Assembly: GCF_000720635.1 (NCBI RefSeq)
Contig: NZ_JOCF01000003.1
Span: 124,001-188,000 of the forward strand
DNA: 64,000 bases
Source: Streptomyces sp. NRRL WC-3742
GTDB taxonomy: Bacteria; Actinomycetota; Actinomycetes; Streptomycetales; Streptomycetaceae
Direction: 5' to 3'
The position numbers were made by a program, and so were the translations under genes. The notes beneath the pieces are model-generated. The model did not search any database. It saw only the letters and a program-made list of their open reading frames with translations, and had not been told where the DNA came from. Numbering within the stretch: position 1 is the first letter of the stretch; every line of letters starts with the position of its first letter. Below are positions 1-8,940 of this stretch, one piece after another.

Positions 1-1
1 G

Positions 2-3000
2 TACGAGGAGGCGCGTGCGCAGTTCGAGCCCGGGGACATGCCCGCCCACATCGCGCACTTCGCCCACTTCGCCCACGAGGTGGCGCTGTACCGCCTCCTG
101 GAGTCCCGGGGCCACCGCCCCGACGCGCTGATCGGGCGCGGCCCGGGGCGGATCGCGGCGGCGCACGTGGCCGGCGTCCTGTCCCTGGCGGACGCGGCGA
201 GGCTGGCCGGGGCCCACGGGAGGCCGCAGTTCGCCGAGGTGGCGGAGGGTCTGACGTACTCCCCGCCGGTCGTCCCGATCCTCGGGGTCCGCCCGGAGGA
301 GGTCGGGGAGTGGGTACGTCGGGCGGGGGAGCCGGTCGGCGGCCTCGCCGAGCAGCTGGCCATGGCCGGAGGCGCCACCGTGGTCGACCTCGGCTCGGGC
401 GGTTCCGTCGAGGGCGTCATCCCCACCACGGACCCCGAGCAGGCGATGGCCCGGCTACGGGGCACCCGCGCCTTCCAGCGGCAGCGCTACTGGCTCGACC
501 GCGGCGCCGAGCACCCGCTGATCGAGTCGACCGTGACCGTGCCGGGCACCGGCGAGGTGGTGTGCACCGCCGACCTCAGCCCGGTCTGGCTGCGCGACCA
601 CCTCGTCGACGGAACGGCGGTCCTGCCCGCCACGGCGATCGTGGAGCTGGTCTTGTACGCCGGGGAGCGGGCCGGCTGCTCCGTCATCGACGAACTGGTC
701 CTGCACGCGCCGGTGCCCCTGCCGCAGACCCGCCGGGCCGAGATCGTCGTCCGCCCCGGCGAGGACGGCGCGCGGCCGTTCGAGGTCTACGCGAACGGGG
801 TCCTGTGCGCCGACGGCCGCCTGGCTCCGCCGGTCGGTGACGGGCGGCCCGCGCCGGAGGTGGACCTCGGCGCCTGGCCCCCGCCGGACGCCGAGGAGCT
901 CGACGTCGAACAGGCCGACCGAGGGCACGGGCCCGCCTTCCGCGGGCTGAGCCGGATGTGGCGGCGCGGCGACGAGCTGTTCGGCGAGGTCCGCGGCGAG
1001 TTCCCGGACGCGGGCCGGTTCGCGCTGCACCCCGCCCTGTTCGACGCGGCCCTGCACCCGGCCCGGCTGCTCGACGACGGCGTGCCCTTCGCCCTGCGCG
1101 GCGTCCACCTGCTGGCGCGGGGCGCCACGGGACTGCGCGTGCGCATCCGCGAGGGGCGGATCGACGTGACCGACCGGACGGGACTGCCGGTGGCGCACAT
1201 CGAGTCGCTCACCGTACGGGCGACGGGGACGGGCCGGGGCACGCTGTTCCGCCCGTCGTGGCGGCGGGTCCCCGGCCGACCGCAGGGCCGCGTCCTCGAC
1301 GTACCCCGGGGCGAGGCGCCCGAGGCCGCCCTGGCGCTGGTCCTGCGCGAACTGCAGGCCGGCCACGAGCACTTGACCGTACGGGTCCGGCCGGACGACC
1401 TCGCCGGAGCGGCCGTCGCGGGCCTGGTCCGGGTCGCGCAGGCGGAGCACCCCGGGCGGTTCACCCTGGCCGAACCCGGCGACGGTGAAGCAGAGTTCGT
1501 GGCCGAGCGGGCGGACCTCGCGCCCGTGCCCGGCGGCGGAGCCTTCACCTGGCGCGGGACCGTCCTGATCACCGGAGGCGGCGCCCTGGGCCGGGCGGTC
1601 GCCGACCACCTGCGGGGTAAGGGCGCTCGCGTCGTCCTCGCGAGCCGCAGCGGCGAGACGAAACTGGACGTCACCGACCGGGCCGCCCTCGCCGCGCTCC
1701 TCGACTCGATCGAGGACCTGCGGGCCGTCATCCACACCGCCGGGGTGCTCGACGACGGAGTCCTCGCCTCGATGACCCCGGCGCGGATGGACACGGTGTG
1801 GCGCCCCAAGGCCGAAGCCGCGCGGCACCTCCACGAGTTGACCGCGCACCGGGACCTGGACGCCTTCGTGCTGTTCTCCTCGGCGGCCGGCGTGCTCGGC
1901 CACCCCGGGCAGGCCAACTACGCGGCGGCCAACAGCTACCTCGACGAACTCGCCCGCCACCGGCGGCGGTTGGGCCTGCCCGCCCTCTCCCTCGCCTGGG
2001 GCCCGTGGACGATCGGGATGGCGGCCGGCCTGACCGGAGGCCCCGGCCTGCTGCCCCTCACACCCGCCGAGGGCGTGGCACTGCTGGAGGCGGCGCTCGG
2101 CACCGACGAGCCCGTCCTGGTACCCGTCGCCCTCGACCGCCGGACCGGGGCGAAGGCGGCCGAGAGGCCCCAACCCAACCGGCCCACCCGGTCCGCGAGC
2201 ACGTTGGAGCTGGTGTGCGCCGAGGTGGCCGCCGTGCTGAGCTACCCCGACGTCGAGCCGGACACCCCGATCTCCGACCTCGGCTTCGACTCCCTGACCT
2301 CGATCGAACTGCGCAACCGCCTGGAGGAACGCACGGGCCTGCGCCTGCCCGTCACGCTCGTGTTCGACTCCGCCACGCCCAGGGCAATCGCCGAGCACCT
2401 GCAGCCGCAACAGTCCCCGGCCCCCGACACCCTCACCTCCCTCCACCGCAGGCTGTGCGAGCTCGGCAGGCCCCGCGAGGCCATGCACCTGCTCGTCTCC
2501 GCCTCCTGGGCGCTGCCCACGTCGACGGCCTTCCCCACCACCGCCCCCCAACGCCTGAGCGACGGCGACGTCCCGGCCATCGTCTGCTTCCCCGCCTTCG
2601 TCTCCCCACCCGGCGAGTACGGCCCCCTCGCCCGCCACCTGCCCGGCCTGTGGCTGGCCCCGCACCCCGGCTACGACGGCGGCCCCGTACCCCAGGACGT
2701 GGACGCCCTCGCCCTCGCCCACGCCGCCTCCATCCGGCAGCTTTCCCGCCCGGTGGTCCTGTTGGGCCGCTCCACCGGCGGCCTGGTCGCCCAGGCCGTC
2801 GCCGACCTGGTCTCCGCCGAAGCCGTGGTCCTCCTCGACACCCACCCCGTCCGCGACGAGGAACCCCTCACCGAACTGGCCGGCCGCACCGCGATCGACC
2901 TCGCCGCCCCCGCCCTCGCCGCCCTGGGCGCCTACGCCCGCATCTTCCTCGACTGGAAGCCGTCCCCGACCACCATCCCCACCCTCCACCTACGCCCCGG

Positions 3001-3127
3001 CGACATCCCGGGCGACCACCACTCCCTCCTCACCGAACACGTCGCCACCACGGCGGACGCCATCCGCACCTGGCTCACCCGCACGCTGCGCCCCGGCGGC
3101 GACGGCCCGGGAACGACAGGCCCTTGA
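2..3127 (+). CDS. Type I polyketide synthase, final module (AT remnant-DH-KR-ACP-TE), 5' end outside window
   Basis: The frame is open to the left edge, so the gene starts upstream; residues are counted from base 2. Residues 1-165 resemble the two ends of an acyltransferase, but the GHSxGE active-site motif reads GRGPGR (Gly in place of Ser, codon at 140-142) and the middle of the domain is missing. A dehydratase follows with the HxxxGxxxxP motif (DHLVDGTAVLP) and a second-half Asp (FDAALH). The ketoreductase keeps the LDD motif (B-type), Ser, Tyr and Asn, but is about 25 residues short after its nucleotide-binding loop. Next come an ACP (LGFDSLTSIEL) and a thioesterase with GRSTGG and a late GDHHS histidine. 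The TE makes this the chain-releasing module. With its own AT dead, it would need an acyl unit loaded from elsewhere, or it may be a relic. The next gene is convergent. Confidence 0.93.
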   Translation, partial: YEEARAQFEPGDMPAHIAHFAHFAHEVALYRLLESRGHRPDALIGRGPGRIAAAHVAGVLSLADAARLAGAHGRPQFAEVAEGLTYSPPVVPILGVRPEEVGEWVRRAGEPVGGLAEQLAMAGGATVVDLGSGGSVEGVIPTTDPEQAMARLRGTRAFQRQRYWLDRGAEHPLIESTVTVPGTGEVVCTADLSPVWLRDHLVDGTAVLPATAIVELVLYAGERAGCSVIDELVLHAPVPLPQTRRAEIVVRPGEDGARPFEVYANGVLCADGRLAPPVGDGRPAPEVDLGAWPPPDAEELDVEQADRGHGPAFRGLSRMWRRGDELFGEVRGEFPDAGRFALHPALFDAALHPARLLDDGVPFALRGVHLLARGATGLRVRIREGRIDVTDRTGLPVAHIESLTVRATGTGRGTLFRPSWRRVPGRPQGRVLDVPRGEAPEAALALVLRELQAGHEHLTVRVRPDDLAGAAVAGLVRVAQAEHPGRFTLAEPGDGEAEFVAERADLAPVPGGGAFTWRGTVLITGGGALGRAVADHLRGKGARVVLASRSGETKLDVTDRAALAALLDSIEDLRAVIHTAGVLDDGVLASMTPARMDTVWRPKAEAARHLHELTAHRDLDAFVLFSSAAGVLGHPGQANYAAANSYLDELARHRRRLGLPALSLAWGPWTIGMAAGLTGGPGLLPLTPAEGVALLEAALGTDEPVLVPVALDRRTGAKAAERPQPNRPTRSASTLELVCAEVAAVLSYPDVEPDTPISDLGFDSLTSIELRNRLEERTGLRLPVTLVFDSATPRAIAEHLQPQQSPAPDTLTSLHRRLCELGRPREAMHLLVSASWALPTSTAFPTTAPQRLSDGDVPAIVCFPAFVSPPGEYGPLARHLPGLWLAPHPGYDGGPVPQDVDALALAHAASIRQLSRPVVLLGRSTGGLVAQAVADLVSAEAVVLLDTHPVRDEEPLTELAGRTAIDLAAPALAALGAYARIFLDWKPSPTTIPTLHLRPGDIPGDHHSLLTEHVATTADAIRTWLTRTLRPGGDGPGTTGP

Positions 3128-3174
3128 GCCGCTGGATGACTACCCCTACCGGGAGCCGTGGACCTGAAGCCCCC

Positions 3175-3990
3175 TCACGGGGCCGGGCGGGCCGCCTGCC
3201 AGTAGGAGGGGTCGGCGGGCGGCCGGGTGCGGAGGTCGGCGCGGACCTCCTGGGCGAGCCGCCGGGTGTCGCGGCGGTTGATGTTGGCGCCGATGCCCGC
3301 GCCGAGGAGGAGCGGGGTCAGGGTGGGCAGGCGGCGGATCCAGCTGCGGGTGAGGCGGCGGCGGACACGGCGGCGGACCTCGGCGCTCAGGGTGAGGGCG
3401 GCGAAGCCGGCGGGGCGGAGGAGGAGGCGGGCGTCGATGCCGCGCCGGTCGGCCCAGGCCGCCAGGTAGGCGCCGGCCCGTTGGGTGGCGGTGCCGGCCG
3501 CCGGGGCGCCGTAGACCTCGTGCAGCTCGGCGACGAGTTTCACCTCGACGGCCGCCACCGCCAGGATCTCGGCGGCGATCTCCATCGGCATCGCGGGCGG
3601 CACCGGCAGCATCGCCGCCGCCCCGACGCCGGCGCCGAGGGCGCCGCAGGCCCGGGTGGCGCCGGTGACCAGCAGGTCGGCCAGGGCCTCGGGGTCCTGC
3701 GCGCCGGGGTGCTGGGCGCGCAGGGTGGCGAGGTCGCGGACGGGGATGCGGGGCGCGGCCCGGACCAGCTGCTCGGTCAGCGCCCGCCCGCCGATCGCCG
3801 TACCCCGGGCGGCGGCCCGGCCTCCCCGCCCCAGCGCCCGTGCGCCCTTGGCCACCAGCGCCCGACCCCGCCCGTGCGGCGACTCCCCGGCCGGGCCCTC
3901 GGCCTCCTTGACCAGCTCGGCCAGGCCCTCGGCCAGTGTTCCTTCAGTACTGAGTTGCTCGGAACGATCCGGTTTGCGGAATTTCGTCAT
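3175..3990 (-). CDS. Hypothetical protein, EcsC-like
   Basis: The product is 271 residues from the ATG at 3990. An in-frame ATG at 4011 is possible, but neither has a strong ribosome site. The sequence is Ala/Arg-rich with several short hydrophobic stretches: an apolar segment with many Gly and Ala near residues 115-150 and another near residues 225-240 (LLLGAGIGANINRR). This pattern and the EIAAEILAVAAVEVKLVAEL stretch recall EcsC-family proteins of actinomycetes, whose function is poorly defined. The assignment is tentative because no catalytic motif is visible. The gene is convergent with the PKS, about 50 bp away. Confidence 0.6.
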   Translation of the reverse strand: MTKFRKPDRSEQLSTEGTLAEGLAELVKEAEGPAGESPHGRGRALVAKGARALGRGGRAAARGTAIGGRALTEQLVRAAPRIPVRDLATLRAQHPGAQDPEALADLLVTGATRACGALGAGVGAAAMLPVPPAMPMEIAAEILAVAAVEVKLVAELHEVYGAPAAGTATQRAGAYLAAWADRRGIDARLLLRPAGFAALTLSAEVRRRVRRRLTRSWIRRLPTLTPLLLGAGIGANINRRDTRRLAQEVRADLRTRPPADPSYWQAARPAP

Positions 3991-4097
3991 GCGCTCGCGG
4001 ATACCCCGCACGGCCGTCCGTCACGCCGCCATGCCTTCGTATGGCGGTGGGACCGGGCCCGGCGAACGACGCACCGGGCCCGGCCGTGGATCTCGGG

Positions 4098-4688
4098 CTA
4101 GAACAGAACGTCGGTGCAGGAGTAGAAGGCGTTGCCGGTGTCGGCGATCGTCCACACGGACACGACCACGTGGTGGCCGGTGCGGCCGGTGGGCAGGGTC
4201 GCGGTGTGGGTGGTGGTCGCGGCGGGCTGGCGGCCGTTGTACGGGACGGTGAGGAACGGGTTGAGGTCGAGCGAGGCCCGGGTGATCGGCTGGCCGGCGT
4301 CGTAGCCGGGCTTGGTGAGGTAGTACTTGAAGTTCGTGGTGGAGTGCCGGGCCTCGATCTCCCAGGTGAAGGTGAGCTGCTGGCCCCCCGTCACCTTGGT
4401 GGTCGGCCAGGCGCCACCGTGCGGGTCGTCGAGCGGGGCCCACCGCCCGTCGGCCCCGGCGCAGATGGTGCCGTCCGCCGGCCCGCGGGTCGGGAAGCCC
4501 TTGGGGCCCTCGACGCTCTGCGGCTCCCACTGGATGTCGCCGCAGTCCCACGGGACGGCGTTGGCGCCGCAGAGCGCGGAACGGCTCGGCGGGAGGTTGA
4601 TGAAGCCGTGCGACTGGGCCGGTAGGGCCGTCGCGATCGGCAGGATGATCGCGGCCGCGGCGGCCCCGATCAGGTAGCGCTTGCGCAT
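4098..4688 (-). CDS. AA10 lytic polysaccharide monooxygenase (chitin/cellulose-active), secreted
   Basis: The product is 196 residues: a copper enzyme that oxidatively cleaves chitin or cellulose outside the cell. Residues 1-26 are a signal peptide ending AQS, so cleavage would leave His27 as the mature N-terminus (HGFINLPPSR), the first ligand of the histidine brace. His115 (ARHSTTNF) is the second ligand, and Phe188 (NAFYSC) occupies the axial position typical of AA10. It is a single-domain enzyme with no binding module. The ATG at 4688 has a GGAGG site seven bases upstream; longer in-frame extensions lack a signal peptide. A DasR-type operator lies upstream, matching control by N-acetylglucosamine metabolism. 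Family assignment is firm; substrate (chitin versus cellulose) is not settled by sequence. Confidence 0.95.
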   Translation of the reverse strand: MRKRYLIGAAAAAIILPIATALPAQSHGFINLPPSRSALCGANAVPWDCGDIQWEPQSVEGPKGFPTRGPADGTICAGADGRWAPLDDPHGGAWPTTKVTGGQQLTFTWEIEARHSTTNFKYYLTKPGYDAGQPITRASLDLNPFLTVPYNGRQPAATTTHTATLPTGRTGHHVVVSVWTIADTGNAFYSCTDVLF

Positions 4689-4810
4689 GGTGCTCCTCCG
4701 TGGGGGTGGATGGAGTGTGTGCCCGGCGCGGGACATACGCGTACGCGTGGGGGTGCGCACGACGACCGGCCCGAGGGGCGTGGCATGCCCACGCCAGAGC
4801 GGTTGCGCAC

Positions 4811-4840
4811 ACCGTAGGATCAGGCTTCCCCCCGCGTCAA
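4811..4840 (-). promoter_or_regulatory. Putative promoter of the LPMO gene
   Basis: On the minus strand TTGACG (4840-4835) is followed after 18 bases by TACGGT (4816-4811), a fair match to a housekeeping promoter. It lies about 125 bp before the ATG at 4688 and its -35 element touches the DasR-like palindrome. Confidence 0.5.
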
Positions 4841-4854
4841 TGGTCTGAACCATT
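4839..4854. promoter_or_regulatory. DasR-responsive element (dre-like operator)
   Basis: AATGGTCTGAACCATT is a near-perfect palindrome with 6-bp identical arms, close to the known dre consensus built on TGGTCTAGACCA. It sits at the -35 of the LPMO promoter, where a GntR-family DasR repressor would block transcription until glucosamine-6-phosphate builds up. The match is seen in the sequence; DasR binding is inferred. Confidence 0.7.
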
Positions 4855-4901
4855 TGCGCCAAGGCCGGGCGGGGCCGCGACCCCGGCGCCCTTCGAGAGC
4901 T

Positions 4902-4946
4902 CCGACCCGCGCGCCACCGACCTGCGCGCCACCGACCCGCGCGCGA
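4902..4946. repeat. Three 15-bp tandem repeats
   Basis: The unit CCGACCCGCGCGCCA is repeated three times, with one change in the second copy and one in the third. It lies in the 377-bp divergent gap between the LPMO gene and the next plus-strand gene; beyond the dre site, promoter and this repeat I see nothing else in that gap. Confidence 0.7.
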
Positions 4947-5065
4947 CCGGCCGCCGCACACCTGAGCCACCGGCCCTGCGTTCGTCGGCCGTTGCACCGG
5001 GCGGGCCTGCGGACGGACGATGGGCGCGCACCCGTGGACCCGCGGGTCGACCGGCAGGAGGAGTG

Positions 5066-5923
5066 ATGGATCCGTTGGAGGACTGGCTGGAGGGCATGCA
5101 GCCCCGGCTCGTCGGCCTGATCGACTTCGAGCTGGAGGAGGGCGCCCTCCCGGACTACGGGGCGGCCTCGTTGGCCCGTCTGGAAGCCGAACTGCTCGCC
5201 CGGCCCGTTCCGGCCGCCGACTTCCTGGAGCGGGTCGCGGGCTTCCTGGGCGAGGCCCTGCTGACCGTGGCCGGCGGGGGCTGGCGCTGGGACGAGCGCC
5301 TCGCCCTGCCCGTCGTCTCGCCGGACCGGGCGCTCGGCCTTCCGCCGCTCTGCCCGGCGCAGATCGTCGACAGGGCACGGCGGTTGCGCGGCGGGGATGA
5401 GTTCGGCCGCGCGTACCGGGGCCTGGAGGCGGCCGTTGCCGAGCGGCGGTCGGCGGTGCCGGGATGGGAACCGGCCAAGGAGCCCACCCCCGGACTGGAC
5501 CGCGATCTCACCGTCCGGGGAGGGGAGTTCCTCGCCCAGTGGCTGCCCGAGCGCGCCGCGCGGCACCCGGCCTGGCTCGCCACGTACGCGCGGCGGCCGC
5601 AGCGATGGGACTTCTCCGCCGGCTCCCTGGGCGAACTGGAGCAGACGTCCCGTCAACTTGTGGGCAGTTCCGGCGAGTTGGCCGACCATCCCGACTTCGC
5701 GGACGGGGCGGTCTGGTACCTCGGTGAGGTGCTCCGGCCCGCGATTCGGGCGCAGTGGAACTACTACCCGGGCGATCCGGCCGACGGCATGTTCCTCGGG
5801 CGCCCGTTCCTCGACCAGCTCCTGCCCGACGGCGAGGTCGCCGTGCCGTTCCTGATCCTTCAGATCGCCCTCGACGACCGTGCGCCGGGCGTACTCCGGC
5901 GCATCCACGACCGGTTGGTCTGA
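5066..5923 (+). CDS. Hypothetical protein, 285 residues
   Basis: I do not recognise the family. The ATG at 5066 is preceded by a strong AGGAGG site (GGCAGGAGGAGTG). The frame stays open further upstream, but that part is low-complexity and repeat-derived. The protein is soluble, acidic and Trp-rich, with no signal peptide or membrane segment. Conserved-looking stretches include GGGWRWDERLALP near residue 70 and WNYYPGDPADGMFLGRPFLD near residue 232. It stands alone between the divergent LPMO gene and the membrane-anchored nuclease-like gene, about 70 bp before the latter. Confidence 0.75.
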   Translation: MDPLEDWLEGMQPRLVGLIDFELEEGALPDYGAASLARLEAELLARPVPAADFLERVAGFLGEALLTVAGGGWRWDERLALPVVSPDRALGLPPLCPAQIVDRARRLRGGDEFGRAYRGLEAAVAERRSAVPGWEPAKEPTPGLDRDLTVRGGEFLAQWLPERAARHPAWLATYARRPQRWDFSAGSLGELEQTSRQLVGSSGELADHPDFADGAVWYLGEVLRPAIRAQWNYYPGDPADGMFLGRPFLDQLLPDGEVAVPFLILQIALDDRAPGVLRRIHDRLV

Positions 5924-5992
5924 GCCTCCCCAAGCGCGGTGGGCGCGGCTACCGTCAGGGGCCGAAGCATCTGACGAGGGGAAAGCCGGATC

Positions 5993-8173
5993 ATGGGTGG
6001 TCGCCGCCGGGTCCTGCCGTTGTCGCTCGGGCTGATACTCACGGCCCTGATCGGCGTGGTCGGTTTGCCGAGCGCCGGCGAGGCCGCGCCCAGACCGATT
6101 CCGCTGCCCACGTTCGGCGGCGCCGCGCCCACCGCCGCCGACCTGCCGGGCGGCGCCCACCCCGTCTCACCCGGCCCCGTCCAGGTCTACCAGTACCCCA
6201 ACGCCGCCGAGGCGTTCCGGGGCCGGGCCCAGCCGAGCGACGTCGAGGTGGAGGCCGCGCGGTACAGCGACAACGCCGACAAGGCCGGCACCTGGGAGCA
6301 CATCCTCACGAGGTGGCGGGAGTACCAGCTCCGGAAGGACGCCGAGCTGGCGGCCTACACCGCGGACCCCGCGAACAAGGAACGCCCCTCGCGCAAGCAG
6401 CCCTGGAAGACCTGGCTCAACGGGCAGATCCCGAGGCAGGGCAACGACGCGCAGGGGAAGGCGTTCCAACTGCACGTCGCGGAGCGGTTGCGGCTCGGGG
6501 CCGACTTCGGCTGGAAGACCGAGGTGCAGGTGCCGGAGGTGAACCGCCAGTACGACCTCGCCAACCCCGAACTCGGCCTCTACTACGAGGTCAAGTCGGG
6601 TACGGGCATCGACCTGAAGACGGAGTTCCCGCGCGACAAGGCGTTCGTCGAAGGGGAGCGGGGGAAGCCCAACCCGCGCACGCTGGTCTACATCTTCCCC
6701 AGCGAGCCCACCAAGGCGGCCAGGACGGCCCTCCAGAGCGCGGGCATCCCGTACTTCGTCGTGCCCGCGAAGAAGCAGCCGGTCATCCCGGGCGGCGGAG
6801 GTCAGCAGAGTGGCGGAGGTCCGCAGGGCGGCGCCGCGGTGCCCGACGACACCCTGCGTGCCCCTGATCAGTTCCAGGCCCCCGGCGCCGCCCCGGAGGA
6901 GATCACCGGCTCTCCGGAAACCGCCGAGGACGCGGTGGAAGCGCGCGCCGTCCAGAAGGAGGAGTCAGAGGCGTCCGGGCACCCCGAACTGGCCGAGGAC
7001 CTCGGCGGCGTCGACTTCTCCACCCTCGAACTGCGATACGTCTCCGACACCTACCACCACGGCCCCGGCGTGCAGTACGCCTTCAAGGCCAACTCCCTGG
7101 AGCCCGATCAGAACTCCTTCGGCGGAGCCCGCAACGCCCGCCTCGCCTCCGACTCCTTCTTCGTCTGGCTCGAACTGCCGCCCTCCGCCTTCACCGTGAA
7201 CCTCAACCCGGACGAGCCGGACCGGATCATCGACGCCAAGTTCGGGAAGACCGACGCCGGCCGGGTGCTGCTGGAGGCGGACCTGGCGATGAAGAAGATC
7301 GTCGCCAGGTTCATCCACCCCGACACCCCGGCCGGGCAGAAGTTCTGGGACTCCCTCCAGGGCGACACCAAGTGCATCTCGATGCGGCAGTGGATCGTGC
7401 CCGACACCGCCACTGTCCGCGACACGGGCGACGAACTGTACATCCTGGACGCGCCGTTGCTGGTCAAGATGGAGTCGGACGTCGTCAAGGCCCAGGGCGT
7501 CGGCGGCTCACCCGGCTGCACCCAGCAGGACAAGGCGGTCACCAAGCACAACGAGGACGTCTACCGGCAGACCATCCTTCCGCAGGTCCAGGACGCCGTG
7601 AACCGCGCGCCCGAGTACGCCGACCTGCGCCGGGTCTACGCCAGCCGGGTCGCCGCCGAGTGGTTCCGCCAGCGCAGCACCACCAAGCACACCGCGTACT
7701 CCGACCTGGTCGGCAAGGGCGACATCAGCCAGTGGTCCTCCCGGGAACCCTGGTCCCCGCGCGAGGTCTTCGACCGCTACGTCCAGTCCTACAAGAACGG
7801 CGAGTTCAAGGTCACCCACACCACCACCAGCGGCGAGACCGTCTACACCTACACGTACGTCTACGGCGGCGTGAACTTCAGCCGGATCAACCAGAACCGG
7901 GTGAGCGCCGAGAAGTTCGCCAAGGACCACCCGGAGCTGGCGGCCGCCGCACGGGGCGCGCTGAACGGGCCGAGCGGCGACGGGAGCGGGCTCTGGCTCG
8001 GCGGCCAGACCACCGCCGTACCGCCCGCGGAGGCGTTCGCCACCCCGCCGCAGGCGACGTCGAACCGGCTCTTCTACCCGCTCGCGGCCACACCGCTGGT
8101 GCTCTGGCTGACGGTCGGCGGCGTGCTGCTGCTCCGTCGGCGGCGGATGGCGGCCCGGGGGAGCACCCGATGA
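5993..8173 (+). CDS. Exported, membrane-anchored protein with PD-(D/E)XK nuclease-like domain
   Basis: The product has 726 residues. It starts with a signal peptide (residues 1-32, ending GEAAP) and ends with one membrane helix (about 692-712) followed by RRRR, so the bulk should face outside. Residues 150-250 resemble a restriction-endonuclease fold: a conserved helix (GKAFQLHVAERL), Asp188 (RQYDLANP) and, ten residues on, Glu199-Val-Lys201 (YYEVKSG), the D...ExK spacing of PD-(D/E)XK enzymes. A Gly/Pro-rich linker near 265-290 leads to a large second region (340-690) I cannot assign. No LPxTG motif is present. The next gene overlaps by ATGA, so the two are cotranslated. A secreted nuclease or toxin-like role is inference only. 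Confidence 0.8.
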   Translation: MGGRRRVLPLSLGLILTALIGVVGLPSAGEAAPRPIPLPTFGGAAPTAADLPGGAHPVSPGPVQVYQYPNAAEAFRGRAQPSDVEVEAARYSDNADKAGTWEHILTRWREYQLRKDAELAAYTADPANKERPSRKQPWKTWLNGQIPRQGNDAQGKAFQLHVAERLRLGADFGWKTEVQVPEVNRQYDLANPELGLYYEVKSGTGIDLKTEFPRDKAFVEGERGKPNPRTLVYIFPSEPTKAARTALQSAGIPYFVVPAKKQPVIPGGGGQQSGGGPQGGAAVPDDTLRAPDQFQAPGAAPEEITGSPETAEDAVEARAVQKEESEASGHPELAEDLGGVDFSTLELRYVSDTYHHGPGVQYAFKANSLEPDQNSFGGARNARLASDSFFVWLELPPSAFTVNLNPDEPDRIIDAKFGKTDAGRVLLEADLAMKKIVARFIHPDTPAGQKFWDSLQGDTKCISMRQWIVPDTATVRDTGDELYILDAPLLVKMESDVVKAQGVGGSPGCTQQDKAVTKHNEDVYRQTILPQVQDAVNRAPEYADLRRVYASRVAAEWFRQRSTTKHTAYSDLVGKGDISQWSSREPWSPREVFDRYVQSYKNGEFKVTHTTTSGETVYTYTYVYGGVNFSRINQNRVSAEKFAKDHPELAAAARGALNGPSGDGSGLWLGGQTTAVPPAEAFATPPQATSNRLFYPLAATPLVLWLTVGGVLLLRRRRMAARGSTR

Positions 8174-8844
8174 CGGCGACCGCCTGGACGGCGGCACCTT
8201 CCGAACGACCCCGCCGCCCCGCCGCGCCGGGCACCGTGTTCGCGGCGGGCTACCTGCTCGCCGGGGCGGCCTCGCTGGCCCTGGTGGCCGCGATCGGCGC
8301 GTTCTTCGCGATCCCCGAGTACAGCGACCGGCGAGCGGAACAGGCTGCCGACCCGCAGGCCGGCAGCGCCGCCGCGACCGGCCTGGTCGCCTTCGGCACG
8401 ACGGCCGCGGTGCTCGCCGCCGTCATCCTGGTCCTCGCCGTCCTCGCGGCCCGCGGACGGCAGCCGGCCAGAGTGCTCGCCTGGATCGTGGGCGGGCTGT
8501 CGGCCGTCGCCGCCGTTGCGATCCTCACGACGGACGCCTACGGCTCGCTCTCCTGGTTCCGCAGCCTGATCGAGCTCACGGCCGCCGCCGTGCTGGTGCT
8601 GACGGTGCTCTCCCTCACGCTCCTGGCGCTGCCGCGCTCCCACCGCTTCTACCGGGCCACCCGCCCGCCGCGCCGCCAGGCTCTCCCCCTGCCGATGCCG
8701 CCGCTGCCTCCTCCGCCCCAACCCACCGGCTACTCACGGCCGTTGCCCAGCACGTCGGTCCCACGGCCCGACTACCTCACCCCACCTCCGGGCCACCGCT
8801 ACCCGCCACCGGCGCCCGGGCAGCAGCCGGGCCACGATGGCTGA
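8170..8844 (+). CDS. Membrane protein with proline-rich C-terminal tail
   Basis: The product is 224 residues with an ATG overlapping the stop of the preceding gene (ATGA), implying a coupled partner of the anchored nuclease-like protein. Four hydrophobic helices are visible (about residues 22-45, 72-93, 102-118 and 129-150). A tail of about 70 residues follows that is rich in Pro and Tyr (PPLPPPPQP). No enzymatic motif is seen. Helix spacing is like that of small Streptomyces membrane proteins of unknown role; a job in positioning or protecting against its neighbour is speculation. Confidence 0.82.
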   Translation: MTATAWTAAPSERPRRPAAPGTVFAAGYLLAGAASLALVAAIGAFFAIPEYSDRRAEQAADPQAGSAAATGLVAFGTTAAVLAAVILVLAVLAARGRQPARVLAWIVGGLSAVAAVAILTTDAYGSLSWFRSLIELTAAAVLVLTVLSLTLLALPRSHRFYRATRPPRRQALPLPMPPLPPPPQPTGYSRPLPSTSVPRPDYLTPPPGHRYPPPAPGQQPGHDG

Positions 8845-8910
8845 CGCCGGCTGCCGGCTTCCCGGCCGCTGACGTCAGGGTGACGATGTGGTTGGCGAGC
8901 GGCCGTTCGC

Positions 8911-8940
8911 GCTCATTCGCGCTCATTCGCGCTCATTCGC
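8911..8940. repeat. 10-bp direct repeat, three copies
   Basis: GCTCATTCGC is repeated exactly three times, with partial copies on both sides. It lies in the 294-bp gap before the AraC-family gene. The 10-bp period puts each copy on the same face of the helix, which would suit cooperative binding; nothing else stands out in this gap. Confidence 0.7.

Noticed and set aside
455..2989. Minus-strand 844-codon open frame
   Set aside because: It lies opposite the PKS gene, is Gly/Arg/Gln-rich with no domain signal, and is typical of antisense frames in GC-rich coding DNA.
6868..7050. Short minus-strand ORFs within the nuclease-like gene
   Set aside because: They are antisense to a well-supported frame and have no ribosome sites.
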